Below are positions 1 to 6,590 of a stretch of 45,769 nucleotides of DNA, one piece after another. Source of the stretch: a virus. The notes under the pieces were generated by a model. The model worked only from the letters and a program-made list of their open reading frames with translations. It was not told where the DNA came from and did no database searches. The stretch spans positions 1-45,769 of the IMG/VR virus record IMGVR_UViG_3300008108_000246. One strand, 5' to 3'. Within the stretch, counting starts at the first letter, position 1; each line of letters starts with the position of its first letter. The position numbers and the translations under genes are program-made.

Positions 1-6
1 ACAACA

Positions 7-83
<77 letters not shown>

Positions 84-86
84 ATC

Positions 87-164
87 TGGTGGGCCCCCCG
101 TGAGTCGAACACGGCACCAATGGATTATGAGTCCACTGCTCTAACCAACATGAGCTAGAGGCCC
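87..164 (-). tRNA. tRNA with CAU anticodon (Met or Ile2)
   Basis: The reverse strand gives a GGGCCTC/GGGGCCC acceptor stem, an anticodon loop CTCATAA and an encoded ACCA end. A CAU anticodon can be elongator Met or, after lysidine modification of the C, Ile for AUA codons. The sequence alone does not settle which. It is separated from the Arg tRNA by only three bases. Confidence 0.9.
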
Positions 165-168
165 TATA

Positions 169-253
169 TGGTGCGACCTTCCGGAATCGAACCGGAACAC
201 CTTGCGGCGAGAGATTTTAAGTCTCTTGTGTCTACCTATTTCACCAAGGTCGC
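169..253 (-). tRNA. tRNA-Leu (UAA)
   Basis: The reverse strand gives a GCGACCT/AGGTCGC acceptor stem, anticodon loop CTTAAAA (anticodon TAA), a long variable arm typical of Leu tRNAs, and an encoded ACCA end. It abuts the stop codon of the next leftward gene and so belongs to the same transcript. Confidence 0.95.
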
Positions 254-442
254 TTAACTAAATTCTTTAATCAGCTCATAGTTGCCGTCTGCATCTTCTT
301 CATGGACAGTGACTATGGCGTTTGTTTCTTTGTGTGTGCGCTCTGCGATGCGAATTGCATCTTTCTTACTTGCTGTAGTTTCGATGAGCTCTTGATGCCC
401 ACCGTCGTCCTCAGCCCAGACTTCGTATTGAACCCAGTTCAT
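254..442 (-). CDS. Small unknown protein, 62 aa
   Basis: I do not recognise this acidic protein. It has an alternating pattern (WVQYEVWAED near the N-terminus, then a charged helix near residues 26-41) suggesting a small alpha-beta fold. The stop directly abuts the tRNA-Leu gene, and the start lies inside the 3' end of the upstream gene, so translation is probably coupled. The ribosome site (GAAAAGA) is weak. Confidence 0.6.
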   Translation of the reverse strand: MNWVQYEVWAEDDGGHQELIETTASKKDAIRIAERTHKETNAIVTVHEEDADGNYELIKEFS

Positions 443-614
443 TCTTTTCGGATTGGTTTAATAGATCACAGATATGTAGAGCCAGCTCTTCTGCTTCTGT
501 ACGGTTTTCTCTTACGATCACGCACAGCACTCGACCAGCTGGCTCACTTTTGAAATCTCTTACAACGACGTTGCCATCTTTGTAATTAGTAGAATATGAT
601 ACCCCGTAACGCAT
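411..614 (-). CDS. Small unknown protein, 67 aa
   Basis: An unrecognised protein with a plausible strand-rich N-terminal half (GVSYSTNY, NVVVRDF, RVLCVIV) and a helical segment around residues 38-53. It overlaps the next gene by 32 bases. The start codon sits inside the loop of an inverted repeat (601-646), so initiation could be affected by RNA structure. Confidence 0.5.
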   Translation of the reverse strand: MRYGVSYSTNYKDGNVVVRDFKSEPAGRVLCVIVRENRTEAEELALHICDLLNQSEKNELGSIRSLG

Positions 615-646
615 ACAATATTTAACCTGTGTACTCGCTACGGGGT
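601..646 (-). other. Inverted repeat around a start codon
   Basis: ACCCCGTA at 601-608 and TACGGGGT at 639-646 are perfect complements, enclosing the start codon of the 411-614 gene (ATG at 612-614). It lies just downstream of the 653-1009 gene. It could be a weak terminator for that gene or a translational control hairpin. There is no U-tract. Confidence 0.45.
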
Positions 647-652
647 CCTCGT

Positions 653-1009
653 TTAGAACGGAGCGTCTTCCAATTCGGAAGTGTCAGCAACCTTGCTCTT
701 TGCAGGTGCTTTAGCTTTAGCAGGTGCTTTAGCTTTGACTGCAGGAGTCTTGGCAGGCTTCTCGTCCTTGCGGTCGAGGTAGTCAGCGATAGCAGCCTGT
801 GCTGAAACGCTGGAGAACTCATCAACGCCCTGAATGAACTTGGCAGCATCTACCTTGCTCATTGCAGAGGGGAGTTCAACGAGGGTGATGTCCTCGTGAC
901 CGTGTTTAGCCAATACCTTGATACGCAGTACATCATTCGCAAAGCGAACCTTGTACTCGCCGTCCAATTTAGAAGTACCAGCAACGGTAAAAAGTTTGTC
1001 AGTAGCCAT
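653..1009 (-). CDS. Unknown protein with Ala-Lys-Pro linker and acidic APF tail, 118 aa
   Basis: Residues 1 to about 80 form a compact alpha-beta-looking domain. Residues about 84-106 are a Pro/Ala/Lys linker built of repeated KAPAKA units, and the protein ends in SELEDAPF. An acidic tail ending in a Pro-Phe dipeptide after a flexible linker resembles the C-terminal tip of bacterial single-strand DNA-binding proteins, which recruits replication and repair partners. I see no clear OB fold in the N-terminal domain, so SSB function is inference only. It has its own promoter at 1076-1104. Confidence 0.75.
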   Translation of the reverse strand: MATDKLFTVAGTSKLDGEYKVRFANDVLRIKVLAKHGHEDITLVELPSAMSKVDAAKFIQGVDEFSSVSAQAAIADYLDRKDEKPAKTPAVKAKAPAKAKAPAKSKVADTSELEDAPF

Positions 1010-1075
1010 AATATGCCTCTTTCTGTGTGTGTTTAAAAATTAATGCCTTGAAGCCTATCTTCTCAGCATGTCTCT

Positions 1076-1104
1076 ATTATACAGTCTGATTAGCCATTAG
1101 TCAA
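1076..1104 (-). promoter_or_regulatory. Sigma70-type promoter
   Basis: Reading leftward, TTGACT is followed by exactly 17 bases and then TATAAT. It drives the 653-1009 gene. Confidence 0.85.
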
Positions 1105-1134
1105 TCACTTTTGGCTAACCAAACCATATTCTTT

Positions 1135-1479
1135 TTAGTCCAATCTGGACCCTGCGTAGGCTTCAAAACCGTACTTCTTGAACACTTCTGCGGCCGCTTC
1201 TGCACCCGCTTCTAGTGTGTCTACGTTCTGAACGCCCAAACCGCTGGGGTTCCAAATGCTGAATGCCTTGGTGTAGTCCTGTTTGACACCTGCTGTTTTG
1301 AGCATCTTGCCCAGCTTGGTGTTGCCTTTGACCTTGTAGATGTTAACCCAAGCAAAACCGCAGGCGAACTGATCACGGCCATTAAGCTTGTCATAGAAGA
1401 ACTTCATTGCCGCTTCGTATGCGGCCTGCTGTGCTTCTTTGACGATTGCATTGACCTGCTCTTGTGTAGTGACTTGCAT
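1135..1479 (-). CDS. Conserved-looking phage protein of unknown function, 114 aa
   Basis: The N-terminus is a long helix (residues 5-32). It is followed by FACGFAWVNIYKVKGNTKLG and a glycine-rich C-terminal half. No known catalytic motif is visible. It is a monocistronic unit with promoter 1511-1539 and a good ribosome site (TAGGAGCGATA before ATG). Confidence 0.75.
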   Translation of the reverse strand: MQVTTQEQVNAIVKEAQQAAYEAAMKFFYDKLNGRDQFACGFAWVNIYKVKGNTKLGKMLKTAGVKQDYTKAFSIWNPSGLGVQNVDTLEAGAEAAAEVFKKYGFEAYAGSRLD

Positions 1480-1510
1480 TATCGCTCCTATCTAGTGTGT
1501 GTAAGCGTTA

Positions 1511-1539
1511 ATTATAGCACCAAAAGGTAACCCAGTCAA
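1511..1539 (-). promoter_or_regulatory. Sigma70-type promoter with -35 in a hairpin loop
   Basis: TTGACT, 17 bases, TATAAT, reading leftward. The -35 lies in the 11-base loop of an inverted repeat (TAACCC 1528-1533, GGGTTA 1545-1550). The same loop sequence recurs at 7598-7608. Confidence 0.85.
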
Positions 1540-1551
1540 CCTGCGGGTTAT

Positions 1552-1818
1552 TTACTTTCGTGGCTTTTTTACAACACGTGGCTTTTTAGCCACATGTGGG
1601 TTTTCAATGGCTTTGCTGAATTCTCTGTCCACATAATACTGAATTAGTTGGCGTTGAATCATTGTAACCAAATCACCGTGATCATTGTCGATGACAAATC
1701 TCACTGGGCAGTCTTTCCAAGATAGGTTTTTGTTGAAGTTGGCAAACCAGCGTCTATGATCCTTGTTCGCAGGATCAAAAACCACATACTGTCTACCGTA
1801 GAGTGCTAGTTTACTCAT
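1552..1818 (-). CDS. Basic-tailed unknown protein, 88 aa
   Basis: An unrecognised protein whose last 12 residues are almost all Lys, Arg, Pro and Val, a likely nucleic-acid-binding tail. The N-terminal part has aromatic and charged residues (DHRRWFANFNKN). It is the last gene of a five-gene leftward operon beginning at 2997, and its start overlaps the stop region of the 48-aa gene upstream. Confidence 0.7.
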   Translation of the reverse strand: MSKLALYGRQYVVFDPANKDHRRWFANFNKNLSWKDCPVRFVIDNDHGDLVTMIQRQLIQYYVDREFSKAIENPHVAKKPRVVKKPRK

Positions 1819-1957
1819 GTTGAGTATTTATACTCCGTGTTACCCACTGCCTTACAACTTCTTCCAAAGGAGCAAAGTTATACTCGGGCTCTTTGGGCCG
1901 CACCCGCTCCTTTTGCTTCAGATCGTATTCAGTGTTCAGTTCTTTATTAGTTTTCAT
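1811..1957 (-). CDS. Small unknown protein, 48 aa
   Basis: This short frame starts MKTNKELNTEYDLKQKERV and ends SINTQHE. It is supported by its position: the start shares ATGA with the stop of the Api92-like gene, and its stop overlaps the start of the 88-aa gene. It is charged and probably helical. No function is recognisable. Confidence 0.65.
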   Translation of the reverse strand: MKTNKELNTEYDLKQKERVRPKEPEYNFAPLEEVVRQWVTRSINTQHE

Positions 1958-2526
1958 TCTTCTTCCTCTTCTTTGTTTTCTTCTTCCCACATAGCGGCAT
2001 CTTCAGAGATGCCAAACGCTTCGTCCAACTCTACAGGCAAGGTCTCAGCGATCTCTTTACTGTCCATACCACCATACTCGTAGTAGTCATCAAACCCGTC
2101 TTCCCAAATGCCTGCGAAAGCCATGCCGCATTCGTAATACATAGCACGGATTCTAAAACCCAGTTCCTCCAGTTTAGCGTATGCTGTAATAGGAGGGCTC
2201 CATGCTGAGTCAAAGCCCAACATCAATCCGCCAGGAATGTCCTGTGCAGGGTTGCCATCGGCACCAACATCCCACTTGGTACCCCACTCGTTGACACAGA
2301 AGTCATACCAGTTGGTGTAGCCGTGTGTGATGCGATTAAACTCTTCTTTGAGTTCATGCTCTGCTCGTTCTGCTTCAGGAACTGAACCTGCCACAATCTG
2401 TAGATCCTTGGGCACTGGAATGAACTCATCAAGCAAACGACCGTCATTAAACGCAGATCGCACCCGCTCAATCATAGCAGGGTCATCATGGTAGATCTCT
2501 ACCGAATTATTACACCAATTAGGCAT
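1954..2526 (-). CDS. Api92-like / DUF1281 family protein
   Basis: The N-terminus MPNWCNNSVEI matches the hallmark opening of the Api92-like ferredoxin-fold family found in many phages and plasmids. It is followed by a helix (MIERVRSAF), a long central region, WGTKWD, FDSAWSPP and an acidic tail of Glu residues. I chose the ATG at 2526, not one at 2565, because GGTGAGGAG lies just upstream and the family starts MPNW. The biochemical role of the family is unknown. It is coupled to both neighbours by overlaps. Confidence 0.85.
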   Translation of the reverse strand: MPNWCNNSVEIYHDDPAMIERVRSAFNDGRLLDEFIPVPKDLQIVAGSVPEAERAEHELKEEFNRITHGYTNWYDFCVNEWGTKWDVGADGNPAQDIPGGLMLGFDSAWSPPITAYAKLEELGFRIRAMYYECGMAFAGIWEDGFDDYYEYGGMDSKEIAETLPVELDEAFGISEDAAMWEEENKEEEEE

Positions 2527-2731
2527 CGAAAGTCTCCTCACCAAGTTGTTCAACAGTTTCTTCAATTACACCCAAGTCCAGGATGCGGGCAGTTTGATCT
2601 TCGTTGCTGACACCCTGGAAGGCTGTACGGAACGATTGGTTCTCTGCAAGGAAGTCGTATACATCCAAACGATCCCAAGTGTCAGGCACTTCCAGCTCTT
2701 GTGTGAGCAGGGTTCGAACAATGACTTTCAT
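2519..2731 (-). CDS. Small acidic protein, 70 aa
   Basis: An unrecognised protein starting MKVIVRTLLTQELEVPDTWDRLDVYDFL and ending in an acidic helix with EETVEQLGEE. The pattern (strand, then a helix opening with W-D-x-x-D) suggests a small compact fold. It overlaps the Api92-like gene by 8 bases and shares ATGA with the upstream gene. Confidence 0.7.
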   Translation of the reverse strand: MKVIVRTLLTQELEVPDTWDRLDVYDFLAENQSFRTAFQGVSNEDQTARILDLGVIEETVEQLGEETFDA

Positions 2732-2997
2732 ACAACCTCCGAATCGTATTCGTAAAATGTAACAGCAGGGTCCAACTTCTTCAACTGCTTTGCGGCAGTC
2801 ATCAGCTCTTTGTATCTCCGATTGACCTCTGCGCGAGGAAGTTCCCCATCGCAGGTCAAGTTCTCAGGGCTCAAAGCCGCATCAATCATATCTGCGACAC
2901 GCTGACGACCTTTGGCAGTCTTGATCTCGTATTGCTCGCCGTTGAAGAAACTGTTCCAGTGATTCTTCTGTGCAATGAACTCTTGTAGTGCTTTCAT
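2728..2997 (-). CDS. Unknown helical protein, 89 aa
   Basis: First gene of the 2997-1552 operon, preceded by a good ribosome site (AAAGGAGCGATAG). It has several amphipathic helices (residues 1-20, 27-43, 54-77) and no recognisable motif. Promoter 3030-3058 lies directly upstream. Confidence 0.7.
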   Translation of the reverse strand: MKALQEFIAQKNHWNSFFNGEQYEIKTAKGRQRVADMIDAALSPENLTCDGELPRAEVNRRYKELMTAAKQLKKLDPAVTFYEYDSEVV

Positions 2998-3029
2998 CTA
3001 TCGCTCCTTTTGTGTGTCTGTATGTATGT

Positions 3030-3058
3030 ATTATAACGCCAAACGGTCACCGCGTCAA
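3030..3058 (-). promoter_or_regulatory. Sigma70-type promoter
   Basis: TTGACG, 17 bases, TATAAT, reading leftward. The -35 is inside the last codons of the 3047-3256 gene (Leu-Thr). It drives the five-gene operon 2997-1552. Confidence 0.85.
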
Positions 3059-3256
3059 GCGGAACCGATCAATAACCCTATCTGCATCAGGGGTATCTTC
3101 TATCTGATCAAAGGTCGCGGCAGTCATCAGCTCATAGACTACACGGGCATCGTGCCCAAAGACCTTAAGGATCACATTGACTTCTTCTTGTGTTTCAGCT
3201 ACCCACAGCAGGTCTGCGATCTTAACTTGGGCAGGGTTTTGCAGTTTCAGTTCCAT
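3047..3256 (-). CDS. Small unknown protein, 69 aa
   Basis: An unrecognised, mostly helical protein (DLLWVAETQEEVNVILKVF, then YELMTAATFDQIED). It follows a 27-aa membrane peptide gene in the same transcript from promoter 3380-3408. Confidence 0.65.
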   Translation of the reverse strand: MELKLQNPAQVKIADLLWVAETQEEVNVILKVFGHDARVVYELMTAATFDQIEDTPDADRVIDRFRLTR

Positions 3257-3265
3257 GTTGGTTCC

Positions 3266-3349
3266 TCAGAGTTTAGTGATGATCCAGCACTTGACAGCAA
3301 AGATTGCCGCTACGATCAGTGTGGTTACGATAATTTCAGTGCCTGTCAT
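3266..3349 (-). CDS. 27-aa single-pass membrane peptide
   Basis: The frame begins MTGTEIIVTT, continues as a hydrophobic helix (LIVAAIFAV) and ends CWIITKL. A strong ribosome site (AGGAG, 7 bases before ATG) and promoter 3380-3408 support it. It probably sits in the inner membrane. The role is unknown. Confidence 0.65.
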   Translation of the reverse strand: MTGTEIIVTTLIVAAIFAVKCWIITKL

Positions 3350-3379
3350 TGTGTGCTCCTTATTATTCACTATACCTAT

Positions 3380-3408
3380 AGTATAGCACCTTTTGGCTAG
3401 GGCGTCAA
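3380..3408 (-). promoter_or_regulatory. Sigma70-type promoter
   Basis: TTGACG, 17 bases, TATACT, reading leftward, ahead of the 27-aa membrane peptide gene. Confidence 0.8.
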
Positions 3409-3446
3409 CCTCGGTGTTGCATTAAAACAACAGGTCGAGTGCGGGG

Positions 3447-3504
3447 GCGGACCCAGGTTGCAGGCTACAGGTCCTATGGAGAGTAGCCAGGCGATAGGGT
3501 CCGC
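3447..3504. other. Nested inverted repeat, possible structured RNA or terminator
   Basis: GCGGACCC (3447-3454) pairs perfectly with GGGTCCGC (3497-3504). Inside it GGCTAC (3463-3468) pairs with GTAGCC (3483-3488). It starts six bases past the stop of the HTH gene, in a 100-base stretch without a credible gene. No U-tract follows on either strand. Confidence 0.5.
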
Positions 3505-3509
3505 GAAAC

Positions 3510-3725
3510 TTATGAATTGACTGTGTCGAAGGGACTGTAGATGTCCTTGATCAGACGCTCTTGTGCAGACTCGTCCCACTCATCAAAGGGCTTGCACCCT
3601 TGCTCTGCGATCCAACCCAACACCAGCTCTTTAGGGCAGTCTAGCTCACGGGCGATCTGTCCTGCATTCTTGCCCTCAATATAGAGCTGTTCAATGTCGT
3701 ATGCTAGTTCACTCATTACACTCAT
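3510..3725 (-). CDS. Small helix-turn-helix protein, 71 aa
   Basis: Residues about 8-42 (YDIEQLYIEGKNAGQIAREL and the following ELVLGWIAEQG) match the homeodomain-like HTH pattern of transposase- and sigma-like DNA-binding helices. It is probably a small transcription regulator or DNA-binding protein. The start at 3725 has GAGGAG six bases upstream and shares ATGA with the preceding gene. Confidence 0.75.
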   Translation of the reverse strand: MSVMSELAYDIEQLYIEGKNAGQIARELDCPKELVLGWIAEQGCKPFDEWDESAQERLIKDIYSPFDTVNS

Positions 3726-3898
3726 AGTGTCTCCTCAGGTAGGTAAGCGATTAGGGATTCTTCGTCGAGCTTGAACAGCAACTCTTCAATGGCTGTGGTG
3801 TCCATGTTCTCAATGTCTAATTGAAACTGAGTGATCGCAAGATCAACCAGCTCTTGCTTATCACGGGCCATGGCCCGTTTGCTTTGGAATCCAGTCAT
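3722..3898 (-). CDS. Small unknown helical protein, 58 aa
   Basis: The frame starts MTGFQSKRAMARDKQELVDL and ends AYLPEETL. It is supported by perfect coupling: TAATG with the gene upstream and ATGA with the HTH gene downstream. The pattern is two amphipathic helices with an acidic second half. No family is recognised. Confidence 0.7.
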   Translation of the reverse strand: MTGFQSKRAMARDKQELVDLAITQFQLDIENMDTTAIEELLFKLDEESLIAYLPEETL

Positions 3899-4383
3899 TA
3901 TGCTGTCTCCTCTTGTGCGAGACGATCTCGCTCGTCTTCTAGGGCCGCATCCAACTCAATGTAGCCGTCGCCGTGCTCTGCTACAAACCAAACAGCCTTG
4001 CCGTTGACGTTGCGCAGGATGTACTCGTATTCCTCGTACTGGTGGTTCTCAACATAGTCCGCATAGTCTTTGAAACGCTTGGCCGCTACACCAGTCTCGC
4101 CACGATCGCGAGCGTAGAATGTGCAGGCGCCTTCAGCTATGGCTGCTTCATACAATGCTTCGTCTTCCTTGCTACCGTGTGGACTGAAAGGATGTGCTTG
4201 GCCAATAACTTTGCCCAAGCTAGACAAGTCACCCATGTCGATCAAGTCGCGCAGTTTGAACGGATCGTTGTAGTATTGGAACAAGATCTGTCCGTTGTGT
4301 GACAAGTAGCCGTCCCAGTGGCAGTAGACCTGCTCAACTGTGCCGTCTGCGTACTCAAGTGCAATAGTGCTTCGTGTTCCCAT
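3898..4383 (-). CDS. Conserved phage/plasmid protein of unknown function, 161 aa
   Basis: It opens MGTRSTIALEYADGTVEQVY, followed by CHWDGYLSHNG and FQYYNDP. This pattern is shared by a family seen in many phages and mobile elements (MGTRS.I...dG....Y.HWDGY...G). The family function is unknown to me. It heads a three-gene operon with the 58-aa protein and the HTH protein, driven by promoter 4413-4441. Confidence 0.85.
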   Translation of the reverse strand: MGTRSTIALEYADGTVEQVYCHWDGYLSHNGQILFQYYNDPFKLRDLIDMGDLSSLGKVIGQAHPFSPHGSKEDEALYEAAIAEGACTFYARDRGETGVAAKRFKDYADYVENHQYEEYEYILRNVNGKAVWFVAEHGDGYIELDAALEDERDRLAQEETA

Positions 4384-4409
4384 AGTTCGCTCCTGTGTGT
4401 GTTTAAGTC

Positions 4410-4595
4410 TTAATTATACTGCCTTTTGGCAACCTTGTCAACCGCTTCAAGTGCGCTTTGGAAGGAGTAGGCCTCGCCGATCAAGCGCCTGTGCTCACGT
4501 ATCTGCAGTCTGCGCCAACGTGGGCTGTAGGTGATCTTAAACTGTCTGCCTTCAACAGCTACCGTAGTAGTAGCACCGCGACTCGTAACTTCCAT
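4410..4595 (-). CDS. Small basic protein, 61 aa
   Basis: An Arg-rich unrecognised protein (FKITYSPRWRRLQIREHRR), preceded by AAAGGAGCAGACG and its own promoter at 4623-4651. A short strand-rich N-terminal half and a C-terminal helix are likely. Nucleic-acid binding is possible from charge only. Confidence 0.65.
   Translation of the reverse strand: MEVTSRGATTTVAVEGRQFKITYSPRWRRLQIREHRRLIGEAYSFQSALEAVDKVAKRQYN
4413..4441 (-). promoter_or_regulatory. Sigma70-type promoter, fully consensus
   Basis: TTGACA, 17 bases, TATAAT, reading leftward. It overlaps the last codons of the 4410-4595 gene and drives the 4383-3510 operon. Confidence 0.9.
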
Positions 4596-4622
4596 CGTCT
4601 GCTCCTTTGTTGCTATGTGTTA

Positions 4623-4651
4623 ATTATAGCGTCTTATGCTAGCTCAGTCAA
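4623..4651 (-). promoter_or_regulatory. Sigma70-type promoter
   Basis: TTGACT, 17 bases, TATAAT, reading leftward. The -35 lies inside the last codons of the 4634-4882 gene. Confidence 0.85.
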
Positions 4652-4882
4652 CTGGTAGTCTACAATAACCCTACTGCCTGTACGGGTTAAGAACAGCTTG
4701 GTGCTGTCAGTGCCGCCCTCTACGAGAAAGACTGCCATGTAGCAGATCTGCCCGCCGTTGGTAATGCCTAGGAACTTACACGATGAGAACGCTGGGCCTT
4801 TGTAGCCGTTGTCTCTGGCCAGCTTGGTCAAAGTAGGGGCATGGTAAGAGATCATCTCTTGTAGTGTGTCTGGTGTGATCAT
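4634..4882 (-). CDS. Small unknown protein, 82 aa
   Basis: A helical N-terminus (TLQEMISYHAPTLTKLAR) is followed by a strand-rich region (QICYMAVFLVEGG, TKLFLTRTGSRVIVDY). The ribosome site AAAGGACACACA is good. It lies just after the 109-aa gene with no promoter between, so the two are probably co-transcribed. No family is recognised. Confidence 0.7.
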   Translation of the reverse strand: MITPDTLQEMISYHAPTLTKLARDNGYKGPAFSSCKFLGITNGGQICYMAVFLVEGGTDSTKLFLTRTGSRVIVDYQLTELA

Positions 4883-4897
4883 TGTGTGTCCTTTAGA

Positions 4898-5227
4898 TTA
4901 AAATGGTGCTTCTGATTCGCACAGGCCGTCCTTTTCCATCAGCGTCTCTAGTGCCTCACGCACACGGTCGCTAGTGTCGAGGAAGAATGTATAGTCGCCT
5001 AGTGTACGCTTGTCTTCGTCGTCAATGTATTCAAAGCCGCCGTAGTAGTTGAAGCTTCGTGCGTCACCGTCTACAATAATGCAGTCCAAGTTCTCGCCAA
5101 CATAAGCTCGGCCACAGCGCATATCCAAGCCCAAGTCGTTTGCGCTTACACGGCGCAGGCCCTGTACATGACGCTCCACAGCATATTGGATCTCGTCAAT
5201 CATTTCTAGTGTGTCTGTGAATTGCAT
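4898..5227 (-). CDS. Unknown acidic protein ending in EAPF, 109 aa
   Basis: An unrecognised protein with CGRAYVGENLDCIIVDGDAR and YYGGFEYIDDED motifs and a C-terminus ESEAPF. This is the second protein in the leftward region whose last residues are acidic followed by Ala-Pro-Phe (compare 653-1009). It has promoter 5260-5288. Confidence 0.7.
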   Translation of the reverse strand: MQFTDTLEMIDEIQYAVERHVQGLRRVSANDLGLDMRCGRAYVGENLDCIIVDGDARSFNYYGGFEYIDDEDKRTLGDYTFFLDTSDRVREALETLMEKDGLCESEAPF

Positions 5228-5259
5228 AGTTTCGCTCCTATTGCGTTGTTGATGTGTTA

Positions 5260-5288
5260 ATTATAGCATAAAAAGGAACCATTGTCAA
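5260..5288 (-). promoter_or_regulatory. Sigma70-type promoter, fully consensus
   Basis: TTGACA, 17 bases, TATAAT, reading leftward, driving 4898-5227. Confidence 0.9.
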
Positions 5289-5464
5289 CTCTCTGTCTCT
5301 ACCCGTAAGCGCATCTCTCACAGGCTGTGACGGTCATTACTTCCTACCGTATCCGTCAACCTCAGCTTTCGCCTTGCCTTCTTGGACTGTAAGATTGCGT
5401 GGGTGCCCCTTCGCTTCTCTCTTTACAGTCCCTAACGGTGTAGGTAACCTTTTTAACTATCTAT
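5289..5464 (-). ncRNA. Candidate structured non-coding RNA
   Basis: This stretch of about 175 bases has no credible reading frame but its own consensus promoter (5471-5499). Reading leftward, GGACTGTAA pairs perfectly with TTACAGTCC about 30 bases later. Inside that stem, GCG-AA-GGG-GCA-CCC-A-CGC forms a second hairpin. Further on, TGACGG pairs with CCGTCA around a 19-base loop. It ends at the next promoter. I do not recognise the RNA family. It could instead be a long leader for the 4898-5227 gene. Confidence 0.45.
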
Positions 5465-5470
5465 GTGTCT

Positions 5471-5499
5471 ATTATACTGCCAAACTGTCTTGCTGTCAA
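5471..5499 (-). promoter_or_regulatory. Sigma70-type promoter for the candidate RNA
   Basis: TTGACA, 17 bases, TATAAT, reading leftward. The next open frame starts about 240 bases downstream, after another promoter. Confidence 0.9.
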
Positions 5500-5501
5500 C
5501 A

Positions 5502-5520
5502 ACCCTACGGGTCGTAGGGT
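5502..5520 (-). terminator. Hairpin abutting a promoter
   Basis: ACCCTACG and CGTAGGGT form an 8-bp stem with a GGT loop, right after the stop of the 5523-5678 gene and two bases from the next -35. It has no clear U-tract, so termination is inferred from position. Confidence 0.5.
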
Positions 5521-5522
5521 CT

Positions 5523-5678
5523 TTAACTTGCTACATAATCTTCCGGAACTTCGTCATCTATTACTGTGCATAATACATTAAAAGCGTCTTGTATTTTGTC
5601 GTTATCTTCAAAGTCAGTGTCTACTAACATTTGAAGTTGACTTAATAATGTAAAAATGTGCTGTTTATCTTTTGACAT
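5523..5678 (-). CDS. Small acidic helical protein, 51 aa
   Basis: The frame starts MSKDKQHIFTLLSQLQMLVD and ends DDEVPEDYVAS. It has its own promoter (5704-5732) and a ribosome site (AAAGGAAC). It is a helix followed by an acidic tail. It is not recognised. Confidence 0.65.
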   Translation of the reverse strand: MSKDKQHIFTLLSQLQMLVDTDFEDNDKIQDAFNVLCTVIDDEVPEDYVAS

Positions 5679-5703
5679 AGTGTTCCTTTGTTGCTATGTG
5701 TTA

Positions 5704-5732
5704 ATTATAGCGCAAAGGGCCCAAACAGTCAA
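5704..5732 (-). promoter_or_regulatory. Sigma70-type promoter overlapping a stop codon
   Basis: TTGACT, 17 bases, TATAAT, reading leftward. The TGA within the -35 is the stop codon of the 5729-5965 gene. Confidence 0.85.
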
Positions 5733-5965
5733 CCAACAGCGTTGTATAACCCTACAAGCCCTATGGCTAATGCTACAAGGTTGACCACGGCCTGCGGCAC
5801 ATTACGTACCCGCAAGGCCCATGCCAAAAATGCTACAGTACCTACAGCGAACACGGCAATATTGTAGGGGTACATTGTAGGGCCTATGCTGTTAAGCACG
5901 TGCCCCGCAATAATTGCCACAGCGCCTAGCCACTGTAGCGCATTGTCTACGTGCTTATAACTCAC
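5729..5965 (-). CDS. Small integral membrane protein, 78 aa
   Basis: Three hydrophobic segments (about residues 11-28, 33-50 and 58-76) with short polar joins indicate a small inner-membrane protein. The frame overlaps the upstream gene by ATGA. The function cannot be told from sequence. Holin-like activity is possible but unsupported. Confidence 0.75.
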   Translation of the reverse strand: MSYKHVDNALQWLGAVAIIAGHVLNSIGPTMYPYNIAVFAVGTVAFLAWALRVRNVPQAVVNLVALAIGLVGLYNAVG

Positions 5966-6369
5966 GCAGTAACCCCCATACGTGCTCGCACGTAGTCTGC
6001 TAGTGCATAAGCGTCACAGCTAACACGCCCCTCGTCTTGCATACCTTGTTCGCTGTAAGTAACAGCTTCTGCAGCCTCAATGCTAATGCCTGCCTTAATA
6101 AGCTCTGTACGCACACACTCCAAAAATGCTGTGTCTGTGTAAATTAAGCCCAGCTCGTTGTCGTCCCAAGTAGCTGTGTCGTATATTACAGCCAAGTCTC
6201 CGTCAAAATAATCGCCTTCCTCTGCTTCGCTAGCAATATACATTGTAATGCTCTCTACAAATACTTCTTTTGCAGTTTCGCTCCAATAGCCGTCGCCGCT
6301 AGTGTTAAACATTTTGTTAACAGTAATGTCTAGCGTAAAGCCCTCGTCTGTGCGTGTAACGTTTTGCAT
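5962..6369 (-). CDS. Unknown acidic protein, 135 aa
   Basis: An acidic protein with FTLDITVNKMFNTSGDGYW near the N-terminus, a long Asp/Glu-rich middle and a C-terminal helix (CDAYALADYVRARMG). No motif is recognised. It heads a two-gene operon with the membrane protein, from promoter 6393-6421. Confidence 0.7.
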   Translation of the reverse strand: MQNVTRTDEGFTLDITVNKMFNTSGDGYWSETAKEVFVESITMYIASEAEEGDYFDGDLAVIYDTATWDDNELGLIYTDTAFLECVRTELIKAGISIEAAEAVTYSEQGMQDEGRVSCDAYALADYVRARMGVTA

Positions 6370-6392
6370 AGTTCGCTCCTATTTAAAACACA

Positions 6393-6421
6393 ATTATAAC
6401 ATTAATCTACGTAGTAGTCAA
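6393..6421 (-). promoter_or_regulatory. Sigma70-type promoter
   Basis: TTGACT, 17 bases, TATAAT, reading leftward. The -35 lies within the last codons of the 6402-6563 gene. Confidence 0.85.
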
Positions 6422-6563
6422 CTTCGTCTGCTAGTTGCGTAAGTGTCCTAGTCACTTCTCCAAAGCAGTCTAGCTCTGCAAATTGCATGCCGTCGCACTC
6501 TGCTTCCATAAGCAAAGTCTCTACTTCTGCTAGTTTAGCAAAAATCTGTTCTTTAACTGTCAT
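6402..6563 (-). CDS. Small acidic protein, 53 aa
   Basis: The frame opens MTVKEQIFAKLAEVETLLME and ends ADEVDYYVD. It looks like two amphipathic helices. Promoter 6591-6619 and ribosome site AAAGGAGCGAG support it. No family is recognised. Confidence 0.65.
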   Translation of the reverse strand: MTVKEQIFAKLAEVETLLMEAECDGMQFAELDCFGEVTRTLTQLADEVDYYVD

Positions 6564-6590
6564 CTCTCGCTCCTTTGTTGCTATGTGTGT

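Noticed and set aside
622-849. 75-aa leftward frame
   Set aside because: Shadow frame inside the 653-1009 gene.
2975-3400. 141-aa rightward open frame
   Set aside because: It is antisense to two leftward genes and a promoter, with no ribosome site or natural composition.
3397-3579. 60-aa leftward frame overlapping the HTH gene
   Set aside because: It overlaps the HTH gene in another frame, has no ribosome site, and covers a structured inverted repeat.
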